Part shown: piece by piece, positions 24,489 through 36,424 of the stretch | Layout: each line of letters begins with the position of its first letter | How positions within the stretch are numbered: position 1 is the first letter of the stretch | From: Homalodisca vitripennis | Taxonomy: Eukaryota > Arthropoda > Insecta > Hemiptera > Cicadellidae | Reading direction: 5' to 3' | Assembly (NCBI RefSeq): GCF_021130785.1 | Contig: NC_060215.1 | Coordinates: forward strand, 72,237,501 to 72,301,500 | Length of the DNA stretch: 64,000 nt | Program-made: the position numbers and the translations under genes | Notes under the pieces: generated by a model | What the model was told of the DNA's origin: nothing | The model's database searches: none | What the model saw: the letters and a program-made list of their open reading frames with translations, nothing else

Positions 24489-24636
24489 CAGGTCCGTACT
24501 CAGACTAGTTTCTAAGGACAATTGTACCAGGGCCCGGGCCCGGGCCCGTACACTTTTTACTGGAGAAGGTGGCAGTACATGACGGGGCCCAGCCAAATAT
24601 CTTTTCCGCTGCCAGCCAAAGCTGAGTACGGTCCTG
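24489..24636. mobile_element. 148-bp hAT-type MITE with 8-bp target duplication
   Basis: The ends CAGGTCCGTACTCAG and CTGAGTACGGTCCTG are inverse to each other with one mismatch. The flanks CTCATGAT (24481-24488) and ATCATGAT (24637-24644) match at seven of eight bases, as hAT insertion requires. The centre has a run of GGGCCC repeats at 24530-24548. No coding capacity. Confidence 0.85.
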
Positions 24637-24644
24637 ATCATGAT

Positions 24645-26205
24645 TATTCTCCTTTTTATTAGGAAGTGGAGATGGTAAGAGAAAGGGTTGAGATATGGAG
24701 TAGAGAGCAGTCTGGTATTCCTGGTTTGTGCAATAGTTTCTAAACTGGGATTCATGAATCTATTTGCCCGAGTCATGTTCCCCAAGAGGAGACTTAGGAA
24801 TGAAATAATCCTTAGGGAAACTGCAAAAGTAATGTAAACCGTCTAGGAAGACATTGTAGTTAGACCCATAAATTCAGTATTTATGCTTTGGGCATAAAGC
24901 TTATATTAGTATAATGTAGATATTGTAAGAAAACTCATATTAGATTTGATTGATTAGATCGATTTATTTGATTAATAGTTTTTTAGAATTGATTTCTTGA
25001 TGTAAAATAAAAAAGTTGGCAACAGTGGGTAGATTTATTAATCACTGTACTAAATTACAATGCTTAACTCAAGAAACTGCATTGTTTATTAGCGTATATG
25101 AAAACTTCCAACATTATCTATCATTATATGTTATAAAAAGTTAAACATGAAGTTTCAAGAAATAGTATCTGTCCTCTTCATAAGCTATGATACTTCAACG
25201 TAGATATTTTTAATCATGACAAAAGCTAACAAATATTGATGAAATGGCTATGCACATGTTAAAGACATATTTAACAACAAAAAATACAAAACTATGCTTG
25301 AAGATTCAGTACTAGTTTGAAGAAGCACAAATAAAATACCACCACCCACCACTGTACATCCTTGCACGCCTGACCGTATTAGCAGTTACTGCACCCCACT
25401 TTTCTACACACCTTGTGGCGTTGTCACATTGCTATATCAGCTGAGTCTCAGTATAAGGCAACACGACAACGTCTTGCTTTCTTCCGGTTGTTTAAATCCG
25501 TTTTGTTCCCCGGTGTTTGATTTTTCTGTACGTTTTTATTTTATCATTATATTTTTCTCGTGATCTGTGTCTTAGTGTAAACATGTCTTAATTTAATTGT
25601 GAAAGTAAAGGTTTCAGGAAGATAATGTGATAAGATGAGCAGTAACAATAGTTTGATTGTTCAATTTAATTGATTATCCATTCATTAGTTATCCATCAAT
25701 TACAGCTGGCAACACTGCACCACAACCCAAGATTGCATTGATATATTCTCGTACTATAGTGATATAAGCACCACAGTAGGTAAATGGAGACTAATCATGA
25801 GGCAAATTACACAAAAATAGTCATCACAGTAATTGATAACAATTGCAATTGACAATTCGATTCTTGCACAGTTATTCTGTAAGATAGATAAATAGTATTC
25901 AAATATGGTAGAACTGCATCCATTTCCATACTAAAAATTGTTTTTAGTTCATTTCTACACTCTCAGAGAGTGTTGAAAAGTCCTGGCTGGAAATTTTGAT
26001 CAGGTCTCAATTGTTTCAGTTGTATTTTAACAAAAAAAAAATCAAACTGAATCTGTTGTATGGATAACTTTGAAGCAGATGTGATAAGCACCGTGTTAAT
26101 CTCTTTTGACTAAAAATAATGAAAATTACATAAAAAAGTGTCAGAGCCCTTTAAAAAACTAAAATGAAACATTTGTTTAATTTTTTTTTTTCTTTAGGCC
26201 TGAAG
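24645..26205. other. AT-rich sequence, no gene supported
   Basis: Nothing recognised apart from a slightly GC-richer stretch near 25350-25520, which has no clear open frame. Confidence 0.5.
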
Positions 26206-26212
26206 AGAAACA

Positions 26213-26496
26213 ACCACGAGATTTACACCATTAGAACAATGTTAAACCTAAAATACTTTATGGCTCTTATTTTTGATCATAGAATGAAAGATGTCTCATT
26301 TAAATATACGATTGATAAGTACATAGATAAGTATATACATTTTTTTATTTTCTATCATACAGGATATGCTTTTTGAGGATTTAAACGATAAGGTTAAAAA
26401 GTTTGAGGGTTTGATTCTGAGCAACAAATAAAATTATCAAAATAGGTAAAAAGGTTTTGAAAGTGTATTAAGTATAATTTTAAAATGAGACATTTC
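26213..26496 (+). repeat. Dispersed repeat family 1, copy A
   Basis: Shares with copies B, C and D an opening like GATTTTAG-CCATTAGAACAATGTTAAACCTAAAATACTT, then a GATCATAGAAT word, and an ending TTTTAAAATGAGACAT. About 285 bp. The + strand open frame here (26164-26376) seems to be incidental. The class is unknown. Confidence 0.6.
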
Positions 26497-26499
26497 CAA

Positions 26500-28300
26500 A
26501 AAGTCTATGCCGAAAAATAGGGGTGTAAAAATGTTCTTTTGGAATTAAAATGAAGATGGTCACTTGTAAAGCCGAAACTTCAATGTAACTAACTTCCTGG
26601 TTATACAAACCTCTTTTTCCTGGTGCTATATTAATAAATCTGACGTGCTTGTAATTTTGTAAAAAGAAAAATTTCTACATTATTATTATTTTTGTTATTT
26701 CTATGATTGTCAAAAATATAGTGTTACACCACAGATACACGACATAATAAAGTATTAGTTGCAGTAAACGCCTACAAATTGTTGAAACAGCAATTTGAAT
26801 ACAGAGTTTATATCACATACTTAACTTTCTGAAGGCGCTCACCTTTGTTGTGAGGGTATAAAATTGGGTTGTATCGTACGCTTTATTGTGAAGTTTTATT
26901 TACCGTCAACACAATTAAAATTAACTGTAAACGTTGTGTTATTAATTTTATTTGCTGCAGTAACTTTGAATGAGGCCGATAATTGGGTAATAATTTAACT
27001 ACACAGCATAATTTATATAATAAATTAAAGTGGTAAAATCTCCAAGCCACGCGAAAAACGAGAAAGAAAACTATATAATCATTATTTCGCTTATGATAAT
27101 TAAATCAGTGTATAAGGTATTAAGAAAAAGAACCAGAGCTCCACATCCCGAAATTTATTGTTTCATGTAACCTTACATTAATATAAAGCCACGAAAATAT
27201 AGAAGTGGTACTATAATAATATATTGGTGGCTATCGTGATTTTAGCCCCATAAGAACATTGTTCAAATTTAAAATACTTAGGCGACCATTTTTTTAGTCA
27301 TAGAATTATAGATTTTATGTCAAAAATATTATTGATAAGCATAAAAACGAATTTTTAGTTTTTCGACATTTGCATTGGTTATAAAAAAGTTTTTACATTC
27401 CCCTTCAAACATTCAAAAAGTAAACATAGTACAAGAAAACCAAAAACTGTTTCTATGCATACTAATCATAACTTTAAAACAAAAAACCTCCCACATTTCT
27501 ACGACCATTATATAGATACAGATAACATTATATAGTTATCTGTATCTTTATAACGGTCTGTATCTATAAAACTATCTATTGTTTTAGTGGTAAGATATAT
27601 AGTGGACTAACAGTGTTTTTTAAGTTTAACATGGTTCTTAAGAGTTTCACTACACACACAAGTTCGTTTCACTATATCCGGATTTTAAAGTAAATTCGTA
27701 ATATCTACAACCACTACAAATTTGTAGGGAAAAACAGAGTTTATGCCATTTTACAATAAGACCAAATTTATTTAATCTTGGTATGATATTATTAAATTTA
27801 ACGGCAGCTGGTTAGCATACCCATAATAACACGACGGTAGGTCCAAAACCAACAAACTTTATGTTAATTTAAATAAACTAGTAAATTAAATTTAAAATTC
27901 TATTCAACACGAAATAGATAATTAATAATATTATTTATGGCATTATTTTGCTTCTCTAACGATAGAATAGGACTTTCATTTATTATTTTTCAAGCACAAG
28001 AATAATAACTTTTTTACGGTAAAGAAACTATCTGCAAAGTAATAGACATTAAGTAAAACCCATCCAAAGCAAATCAGTCAAGTGCGAGCTGCATAGCATG
28101 GTGAAGAATGAATCGGAACCTAACTCAAAACAGATAAGCTCAATTTCAAGGATACATTGTAGGTACATTGTAGAAAAAAAACTCATAATATATGTGTTAT
28201 GTTACAAAGCTGCATCTCAATAGCTTTTGTTCAAGAAAATCAGGTAATCATAAATCGTATAGACTAATATAAAAATGCATATTTATATAATCTCATTAAA
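26500..28300. other. AT-rich sequence around repeat copy B
   Basis: No gene supported. A good donor-like AAAG|GTGAGC on the reverse strand near 26832 has no open frame before it. Confidence 0.45.
27224..27485 (+). repeat. Dispersed repeat family 1, copy B
   Basis: Starts GGTGGCTATCGTGATTTTAG, then CCCCATAAGAACATTGTTCA, then GTCATAGAATTATAGAT and ATTGATAAGCATAAAAACG. It ends in a degraded ACTTTAAAAC. Same orientation as the other copies. Confidence 0.6.
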
Positions 28301-28324
28301 TTAAAGAGTTACCCGCTATTGATG

Positions 28325-29300
28325 GGAAAATCTAGAATTTTTAAATCTCGAATCTGATTCCATTTTTAAAATCCACTCCCGATTCTAGAATTTTTAATCT
28401 TAGTAGCTTTTTAACCTATGTATGATTTTTTTAATCAACACGAATCAAATGTATGCAATTCTTAAACTTTAGAGACAGCCTAATAATATAAAAAGTAATC
28501 CAAGTTTACAACACTTATTTTAAAGGGTTCAGAAAAATAGCAATATTTTAAGACCTTAATCATACACCCTACCTTCTACTTTAATTTTATGAATTATAAT
28601 ATGGGCCTCCATACTTTTAATTTGCAAAATATAGAGGACATACAACTATTTCACTTATAAAACGCATTTTAAACTTTAAATTTTCAAACCATTCCTAGTT
28701 ATAATAAAAAGCATTGAAATACAAACATAATGTATTTTAATAGAGGAAATATTCATAAAACAATACAAAATTTGGAAGTAAACGAAAATTAGCTGTTGTC
28801 TGTTTACTTCGCATCCAGCAGCTGACGCAGGGCACGTGTAGTATTGTACAAATATAAACATAGAAAATACAAGGTACAAGCGAAATGTTATTTGTAAAAG
28901 CACTATAATTTGTGAACCAGGTTATCTAACTACGGATTTTCATAAACAAGGTACAACAAGCACACGTTTTAGCGATTGCTAACTGTCGATTAGCTGTCGA
29001 CCGCTAATAAACATAGCAGACTCGTGGCAATGCTCGAACATAAATATAGATAATGCTAATTGCAAGAAACGTATTATCTACAAAAGTGCTATACTTTGTT
29101 AATTAGGTTATTTTTTGCGAGTTTTCAAACACAATATACAGCAATAAGTTTTAGCGATTGGTTTGTGCACTGCAGATCAGCAGTTAATTAACGACGCGGC
29201 GAATCTTTGCAGATTCGTTTGTCGAATTCCGTCGATCGTTTCTCCAATCCGAATCTTTAGTGAAGATTCGATTGCTTCGAGATTTAAGATTCGGTTCATG
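28325..29300. mobile_element. Possible degenerate DNA transposon bounded by GAATC-rich ends
   Basis: Both ends carry AAATCTCGAA in opposite orientation (near 28345 and 29280) with several GAATC/GATTC words around them, including the hairpin CGAATCTTTGCAGATTCG near 29200. The interior has the direct repeat listed separately. No coding content and no clear target duplication, so the boundaries are approximate. Confidence 0.3.
28820..29195. repeat. Imperfect direct repeat, period about 182-186 bp
   Basis: Two successive units share AAAAGCACTATAATTTGT / AAAAGTGCTATACTTTGT (28896, 29082) and TTTTAGCGATTG (28969, 29151), with similar sequence between. A third partial start (CAGATCAGCAG) follows. 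Confidence 0.6.
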
Positions 29301-29691
29301 ACACATCGTAACTACTCACTTCATAGTGTGTTTTAGTTATTCAAATAAAATATAAAAAATGACATCCTAACCTGATAATTTCAGAATCTATATTGTTGTT
29401 AAAAGACTCTCATATCCATTTTAACAGCTTTAACTTGTGTGTGATTTAGACTCTTTAAGTGGTTTTGAGTGCTTTCACGGGGTTTACCCTTATATTTTAT
29501 CCAATGTAAAACACACAATTTGTTTATTAGTTTATTGCTATTAGGAAACTAAAAAAAAACAAATTGCAACAATCAAGGGAACTTTAGAAAATAAAATTAT
29601 TTTCACCTCAAACACACACTATGATTTAAAAGTCCGGAAAAAACATAGGGCCGAAAGTGTGTCCCTACCACCATTCTGTTTATTGTTCCAG

Positions 29692-29753
29692 ACGTACTGT
29701 TACGAAATTTGCTGATATTGATTTTTCGCCAGTCTGTCGCTTGTGTGGTGCCG
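29692..29753 (+). other. Possible ZAD-type zinc-finger mini exon or fragment
   Basis: Between an acceptor TTATTGTTCCAG and a possible donor GTAACA, one frame reads RTVTKFADIDFSPVCRLCGA. The K-F-x-D-I-D-F-S-x-x-C-R-L-C-G run is like the start of the zinc-finger-associated domain (ZAD) found in insect C2H2 proteins. Without the splice the frame goes on to RYCAVLRM and a stop. No further ZAD or C2H2 parts were found nearby, so it may be an isolated exon, a pseudogene or chance. Confidence 0.3.
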
Positions 29754-29759
29754 GTAACA

Positions 29760-31510
29760 TGTTACGTGCTGTGTGCCGGTATTGCGCAGTGCTTCGTATG
29801 TGATTCTCCACGCAGCTATGAGCCTCAGCTATATGCTTGTATTTTCTATGTACAATTGTATTAGTTTTAGTTAACAGTTTTATGGTTATCTCAATAAAAT
29901 CACTGTTCTTGTCACATGATTTTTGTTGTTTGAAAACACACACTTGTAATACTACCATCCCTCCAGGAAGCAACAAAGTGTGAATATATCAACATATAGC
30001 TCAAATAGATCACACAATAATCTTAAAGATAATTAAAGTAAAAAGCTGCACAAAACCAAGAAACTTACTACTATTTATATGATAGACTTACTCTGTGTAG
30101 AACAGTAGGTTTCAATGTGGGTTTTGACCAGACATAGGCAAATACTGCAACATACAAACATATGTTTTAATTATAGCTGATTATTTATATGCACCTTCCT
30201 CAAGTAATATGAAACAAAGATTCTACAGAAGCTTCACTCTAATGTGAGTACTATTGATGATTATTGTAAGTTGCGCAAAACTATTTTTACAACTTGATTG
30301 TAAATTTACGATTCCACAATATTTGATGATTTTTTTAAATTAAAATCTCACCCACGTGCACGTACACGCACACGCACATGTACATGCTCATGAATTAAAG
30401 CTCCTTTTGAAAATTACATTACCGCCACTGAAACCACTGTTGGTAATAACTTTCTTACATACTGTAGTTTAAGTACAAGTATAATTTAAGTTTTGTTTTA
30501 AAACCCGTTACTTAAGTTGTACTAACAAAAAATCTGTTTATGCTCAGTTTTGAATTTATATTAAACAAAAACTATAAATTAAATTTGTAGACTAAATACT
30601 ATTACAGTTTCCAAGATTTACTCATAAATTTTCCAAATTGAAGACAATCTTTCCATCAAGGCACTCAAAATATTATTTTTCGATTAATATGCTATTTTCA
30701 AATCACTTTCTTCGAATATTTGCTGGAATAGCCCCAATGTGAAAGACCACCTCATATTCGTTCTTGTTAAATCAATAACAAACATTATTTTTGTCAGGAA
30801 TCACGAAAGGTAAGTTTATTTCTTACTTTCATTAAACAATACAAATGTACTTATAAAGAGTTTGAAAGCTCATTTTTTATATTAAGGTTAGTGAGGGCAA
30901 TACTTTTTCTTTTTTTGTTAAGTAAAAGTATTCTTAAAAGTATAATTATGTGGATGATATATTATTTTGTAGAATCCAAACAGCGTATTTGATAATTGTG
31001 CTTTTTCACCAGGTGTCGGCTTTTCACTTTAATAAGAACACGTTATCCGTCAATATACCAAATGTAACAATAATACAGACCAATGGTGTGAGAAGGGAGA
31101 ACAAACGATGGAACAGTAAATAACCGTTATTAGAACATCTAGAGTGGAGCAATACCTAGCAATCCAAAATGGATTCTAAAAGTTAAATAAATGCAATTAT
31201 TTTATTATTTAAAAGAGAAAACATGGTACATAATTCATACTATAAAGAAGGTAGGAACAGCCGTAGGAGATGACACTGATCTAGGTGATTTTCCATACAT
31301 TGAAGTTACATCGGCCCACGTTTATGGTTTTCTACCAAATCAGTTCTTGAATTGCAAACAACACTTACAGAGAACATTTTATTTCACTTCAAATGAAGCC
31401 TCCAGTGAATAATATTTTTATCTTCATCATACATTGTAATACATTGTATATAGTTAATTATAATAGATATTGTTTGTAGTTTTTATTTTGTATTAGATTT
31501 TACTAACAAT
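29760..31510. other. AT-rich sequence, no gene supported
   Basis: Apart from the alternating tract, only chance frames (for example 31191-31412). No transposon ends recognised. Confidence 0.45.
30353..30386. repeat. Alternating pyrimidine-purine tract (Z-DNA prone)
   Basis: Thirty-four bases made only of CA, CG, TG and TA steps (CACGTGCACGTACACGCACA and onward), strictly alternating pyrimidine and purine. Confidence 0.85.
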
Positions 31511-31512
31511 AA

Positions 31513-31516
<4 letters not shown>

Positions 31517-31579
<63 letters not shown>
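31517..31579. repeat. (TA)n microsatellite
   Basis: An uninterrupted AT dinucleotide run of about 63 bases. Confidence 0.95.
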
Positions 31580-31583
<4 letters not shown>

Positions 31584-31949
31584 AATAATTGTAAGCTCCT
31601 GGAATATATGTTTATTTTTACACTCCTTTTGCCTTTACTTACTTAAACGTATTAATCGTATAGACAATTTTTTTTGAGCTTTATCATTAGTTACACAGTT
31701 AGTTTCAAAGGGTCCGGATAAGGTGGCTACATACTGAACGGTGTACGAACCAAGTGTTATGTAATTTATCTATCCGTGCCACAGAATGGAATCATCCACT
31801 AGGGCAGGGGTATCCACTAGTCTTGACTTTACGAGCCACATATTTATAGGCAATTATTCACCTCTCGAAGTAAGCTCAATAGGGCATGTAATGAAAACAA
31901 ACTTAATTTGTTAATAAATAAACGTTACTGATAAACTTAATAACTACAA

Positions 31950-33844
31950 ACGTATTTTGTCGTTATAAAAGCTAAATCTGAATAACAATTTTGTTACTGT
32001 TGATGAGTACAGTTCGAACAAGTTTACTTTAATGTTTATCAGTTAGTCTTTCTCCCGATTTCGCAAGCTTGAGAGTTGAAAACAATCGTTCAGATAATGT
32101 TTTGGAGGTCCCAACATTTGAAATAAGCCTTTTGTCGCACTCTTTTGTGTTATGTATATTTTTTACTCTGGAAAATCTTTCCAATACTCAATTGTTGAAC
32201 ATCCATTTTTTAGCCGTTCATCCTCTTGTAATTATAATATCTCCATGTCTGCAGCTGTTGTATATTTTATACTCGGTGGTGTAACAGGACAGCCTTCGCC
32301 GACAACACCAATAGCAACAGGATTTTCCAGAAACTAAATGAAGGTTTAAGGGACCTTGAATTACTAAATCTGTCATTAATTTCCTCACCAAGGTTAACAA
32401 TTTTACATAAATATCCTTAATGTTTTCACTTTCATAGACTGTATTAAGAAGACATTTGAAATGAAAGAATGTTTTTGTCTCAAGGTATTTTTTTAAAACA
32501 GCCTTAATCAGTCGTGAAAGTTAAATACAATCTGCGCTAAATCAGATTTCGCTTTTCCTTTTTTTGTAATTATATATTTAACATTTGTATATGTTGAGCA
32601 ATATATATGTAATTAGAGATGAATCTAATAACCAATACACATTTAACTACATTTAACTGAGGGTAGGATTCCCCCTTTTCTAACTAAAATTGTTTAATGG
32701 TTTCTAGCAGTTTTAAAAATGTGCCAAGAATATTGCTTCTTAATAACAGTCTCACTAAGCAATGCCAAGATAAATCACGAATCTCGTCACTACCCAGTTC
32801 TTGTACGAATGGTTTAAACTGCCGGCGAGTTTTAGCACAAGGATAAATATAGTTAAACATTTTTAAACTACCTGCGTAAAACGCGGAAATTATTTGCTGC
32901 TAAATGCTGTCTGTGAATGATGCAATGCACAGGTAAGAAATCAGTAAATAAGCTTTCAACATTCCAAAGCCCGACAATTCCTTGTTTGAATTTTACATAA
33001 ACGGCGCACAGTAAGTAGCAACACTCACAATCTTATTGATAGGTATTGAATACATTTTTTGCTAAAACACCACCGAAGTCATCTTCATGTTGCAACCACA
33101 AATAGTGTTCTTCAACGTAACTATATCTAAGAGCTCTCAGGTACCTCCAGGTCGTTTGGTACATATTTCACAAATATGGCAAATTGCGGGTTGTATTTAA
33201 TATATGTAGATTTGTAAAAAGCTAGATGCTGTGCTAAACACTTGCCTGGAGTGTTTTGTATATTACTCAACAAATTGTCACTAATAACATAAATTCTTCT
33301 CTCAGTTGTATGTGTAGTGCGTAACTTCGCCTGATAAAATAAGGCATATTTACTGTACATTATTTTATTTTTCTTTCTAGTAGCAGATATTTGTTCAACT
33401 TCTTTTGCAGTTTCTTACTGTCAGGATCTAAAATAGAAACAACTTGTGTAACATTCTTCTTTATAAACTCCTCCTTTGAATAAGGTTTTTTGTTTTTGCT
33501 ATGTTGAAACCAATACAAATCCAAATTCGGTTATCACATCTCCTTTTTTTGTGAATATTGACAAAACCGTGTTCTGACTGTGAAGTTCTTTCTTTGAAGA
33601 TTTTAATTTGGCTTTTTTAACTGAGAATGAACAGGAAATTCTTTAGTGAAACTACTATAGTTAGTGCCATAATTCAGTTTTATATTGCTGGCCTTGTACT
33701 GGGACAAGGTCATTTGACAGAAAAGCCACAATGGCTTTATTAAAAACAAATTGGCTGGTTCCTCTCTAAAACAAAATTTTTTTCTTTCCAGTCAGAGTTA
33801 AAAGCTTGGTTCTCCTCCACATATTTACGTTTCTTAGACGACAT
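31950..33844 (-). pseudogene. Broken hAT transposase (EPM2AIP1/GTF2IRD2-like group)
   Basis: The ATG at 33844 opens MSSKKRKYVEENQAFNSDWK and continues through FFFREEPANLFLIKPLWLFC and a K-A-S-N-I-K-L stretch. This is the N-terminus seen in this hAT group, where a zinc-finger-like C-x2-C once stood. Further down, frame changes give HCIIHRQHLAANN (near 32900), and a C-terminal SERLFSTLKLAKSGERLTDK lies near 32040-32100. Stops and shifts are many and the core is much degraded, so it is inactive. The group assignment is from memory of insect and vertebrate relatives. Confidence 0.65.
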
Positions 33845-33879
33845 CGTAACATCCGTAGTACTTTATACACACCACAACA

Positions 33880-35155
33880 ACCACAGCAATAACTCAGCTA
33901 GTTGAATCTATCATCGACAAACTAGTAGAAGGTTGTACAGCCACAAGTATCTTCCTAGACTTCAGTAACGCCTTTGACTGCCTAGAGCATGGCTTAGTAA
34001 TTAAAAAACTCAGATCATTATGAATTGAAGACAAAGAGGCATACTGGTTCAAAAGCTTCTTGAGCGACAGGAAACAACTCGTAGAGCTTACATCATCAAG
34101 CAACGGAATAATTCACAAAATAAAGTCGGAACTGTTACCAGTAACAAGAGGCGTACCTCAGGGATCTGTGCTTGGTCCAGTGCTTTACACTCTTTTGACA
34201 AATGACTTCCCACAATATCTGGAGAAATACTGCAAGGTTGTGATGTATGCTGATGACACTGCCCTTATTATTACTGAGAAAGACAAAGAACAACTTGACA
34301 TCAATTCGTATATAGCTTTTGATATGGCAAAGCAATACTGCCATATCAATGATCTGGTACTAAATGAGAAGAAAACACAGCAGCTAATTTTCACTGCCCC
34401 CCGAAATCATCACAGGGGTCTCCCAGAGCTAGAGGTAGCAACATCAACAAAATACCTAGGTCTGACTCTTGACAACAATCTATCCTGGGAGCCTCATGTG
34501 GATAAACTCTGCAAAAACTTAACTCCTGCCTTTATGTAGTACGACGAATTAAACAAATTAGCAATATAGATATGGGTAAATCAGCCTACCATTCTCTCTT
34601 TGAGTTCCATCTTAGATATGGACTAATTGTATGGGGAAGTACAACAGCAAAACATTTACAAAGAGTATTAGTAATACAAAAGAGAACCATCAGAGTTCTT
34701 ACTGGACTGAGACCACAAGACAGCTGCAGGGAAGCCTTCAGAGAACTGAGGATTTTAACAGTAGTAGCTCTTTATATAATTGATACTATTTTGCACTCTG
34801 TAACAACTGGACAGACTAGAACTGGAGACCATCACTGCTACAACACAAGAAATAGACACCACTTGGCTCTTGAAACACACCATACAATATATGAGAGGAA
34901 ATCATCATACAAAGGAGCAATCTATTTCAACATTCTACCAGACTCTTTGAAGGAAACACCAGTCAAACACGTGAAGAACTCACTCAAAAGTTGGTTTCTC
35001 CAACGACCCTTCTACACTATTCAAGAGTTTATAAACTGGAAATCAATTGCACCATGAACTGATGTTTTAAATTTTCTGTTCTGTATGCCCTTTATTGTAT
35101 TGACAAAAATTCTAAACTCAACGTTTATGAATAAAGAATATTGTCTATTTATTTA
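33880..35155 (+). mobile_element. 5'-truncated LINE with reverse transcriptase, + strand
   Basis: The insert begins within the reverse transcriptase: ATSIFLDFSNAFDCLEHGLV near 33940, TRGVPQGSVLGPVLYTLL near 34145-34200, catalytic VVMYADDTALII near 34240, and STKYLGLTLDNNLSWEPHVD near 34445-34505. A shift near 34530 leads to HLRYGLIVWGSTTAKHLQRV and a C-terminal region ending at 35055. The 3' tail is AATAAAGAATATTGTCTATT. There are only about two frameshifts and one stop, so this copy is younger than the hAT it sits in. It is probably of the Jockey/CR1 kind. Confidence 0.88.
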
Positions 35156-35319
35156 AACAATATAAATATGATAAGACGTTTCTGCGATGCTTTACGTAAC
35201 GTGAGCAGGCAGCGCGGCGCGGCATTTTCAAACTTGCCAAATCGACAAAGCCACACAAGACGGACACGGACGCCGCAAGCGGCTCGCAGGCCATGTTATT
35301 GCCACCTCCGTACTAGAAC

Positions 35320-36255
35320 TGTTTGATAGCTTGACCGGTTCCAAATTACTTTCTCATCCTGGTGGTTTGTGCCGCCCTCCTTTCCAAAACGAAAAATAAG
35401 TATTTATATGTAGAACTGAGAAATTTTAAATCAGTTAGGGACTTCAAGACTCATAGACTGGGAGTCGAGAACCGATTTGTATTGTATAAACACCTTTTTT
35501 AAATAAAGATAAAAACTTATCGTCACTCACGTTAAAAACGAAAGGGTTAATATTATAAAACTATAACCTTTCTCACACTAAATTTATCCTAGTTATCCAT
35601 GTTTAGTTTACACTTAAAATCTACAGTCACACAGCGCATAAAAACATCACAAAACTGCATTCTAATACAAATGGAAAGATGGCGTTTTCGTAGCTTTCAA
35701 AGAATAAGGACAAAATATAGTTGAATATAGTAGAATAATACAAATATAGTTGTGGTTGAAAGTATTGTATTTACTTTTTGCATTCAACCGGTTTGGAACA
35801 GGACAAGATGGCTGACGATCGTATACAGACAGAACAATTAGCTTACAATACAACATTGCAGTTAGAATACACCTAGTATTTGGTTATATTCTTAAAATAG
35901 ATCATTGTGACGGTAATCCCTGTCAATGAAATTAGAAATAACCATAAAGTTATAAGATGAAATATCACCAGAAGAAGCAAACTTCCAGAACAAACTGTCC
36001 CAGTACATTTGGTTTCCTATGGGTTTGTTTTCTAGAAAGACTAAACAATATGGTACCTACCGTAAGGCAGCAGTTCTTTAAAAGTAAAAGCGGGGATGTA
36101 TAAAGTACCAAGTTTTAAATAAGTACCTACCTGTTTAAAATTACAATGTTTACTATTAACACGGTGACGCATTATCAGCCGTGCTTAAACAAAACCTTAT
36201 GAATTACTTTTCAATGTCCTGATACACCCGTTATCCAGGCGTGGTTTTATCCCTG
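35320..36255. other. AT-rich sequence, no gene supported
   Basis: Contains a reverse TTAACCCTTT decamer at 35541-35550 and a short duplicated AATATAGT word near 35705-35755. Nothing else recognised. Confidence 0.45.
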
Positions 36256-36261
36256 GTTATT

Positions 36262-36420
36262 TGATGCTGCCTTGGTAGTTTAAGGGCTTTAGACAGTATG
36301 ATACCTCCAAATTACAAGTAAACGCTGAACGAGCTAGCATTCCGGTTGAAAGTTCAAACCTACTTGGAATAGATAGCTGCTCGCCAGAAATAGAAAAGGA
36401 AACCCTATCGAATATGCCAA
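36262..36420 (+). repeat. Possible tRNA-derived SINE fragment
   Basis: CTTGGTAGTTTAAGGGC near 36270 resembles an A-box-bearing SINE head, and GAAAGTTCAAACC near 36348 resembles a B box, about 70 bases on. No intact tRNA fold or 3' tail was found. Confidence 0.25.
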
Positions 36421-36424
36421 ATCA

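Larger units (their letters stand above)
31805..35310 (-). mobile_element. hAT element (reverse strand) split by a LINE
   Basis: The left end starts CAGGGGTATCCAC at 31805 and reaches ACGAGCCAC. The right end, read inwards from 35310, starts CGGAGGTGGCA and reaches GCGAGCCGC, so the termini are similar but diverged. The flanks CACTAGGG (31797-31804) and TACTAGAA (35311-35318) share ACTAG, a plausible worn 8-bp target duplication. Inside lies a broken hAT transposase on the reverse strand (separate entry). A LINE at about 33880-35155 is inserted just upstream of its start codon. Removing it leaves about 2.2 kb. Confidence 0.65.

Noticed and set aside
26832..26940. Reverse-strand exon before a strong donor AAAG|GTGAGC
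   Set aside because: All three frames that could be read from the possible acceptor contain stops, so it could not be the missing linker exon.
36262..36370. tRNA gene
   Set aside because: A- and B-box-like words are present but the acceptor stem and anticodon arm do not form; a SINE fragment is the most that can be said.
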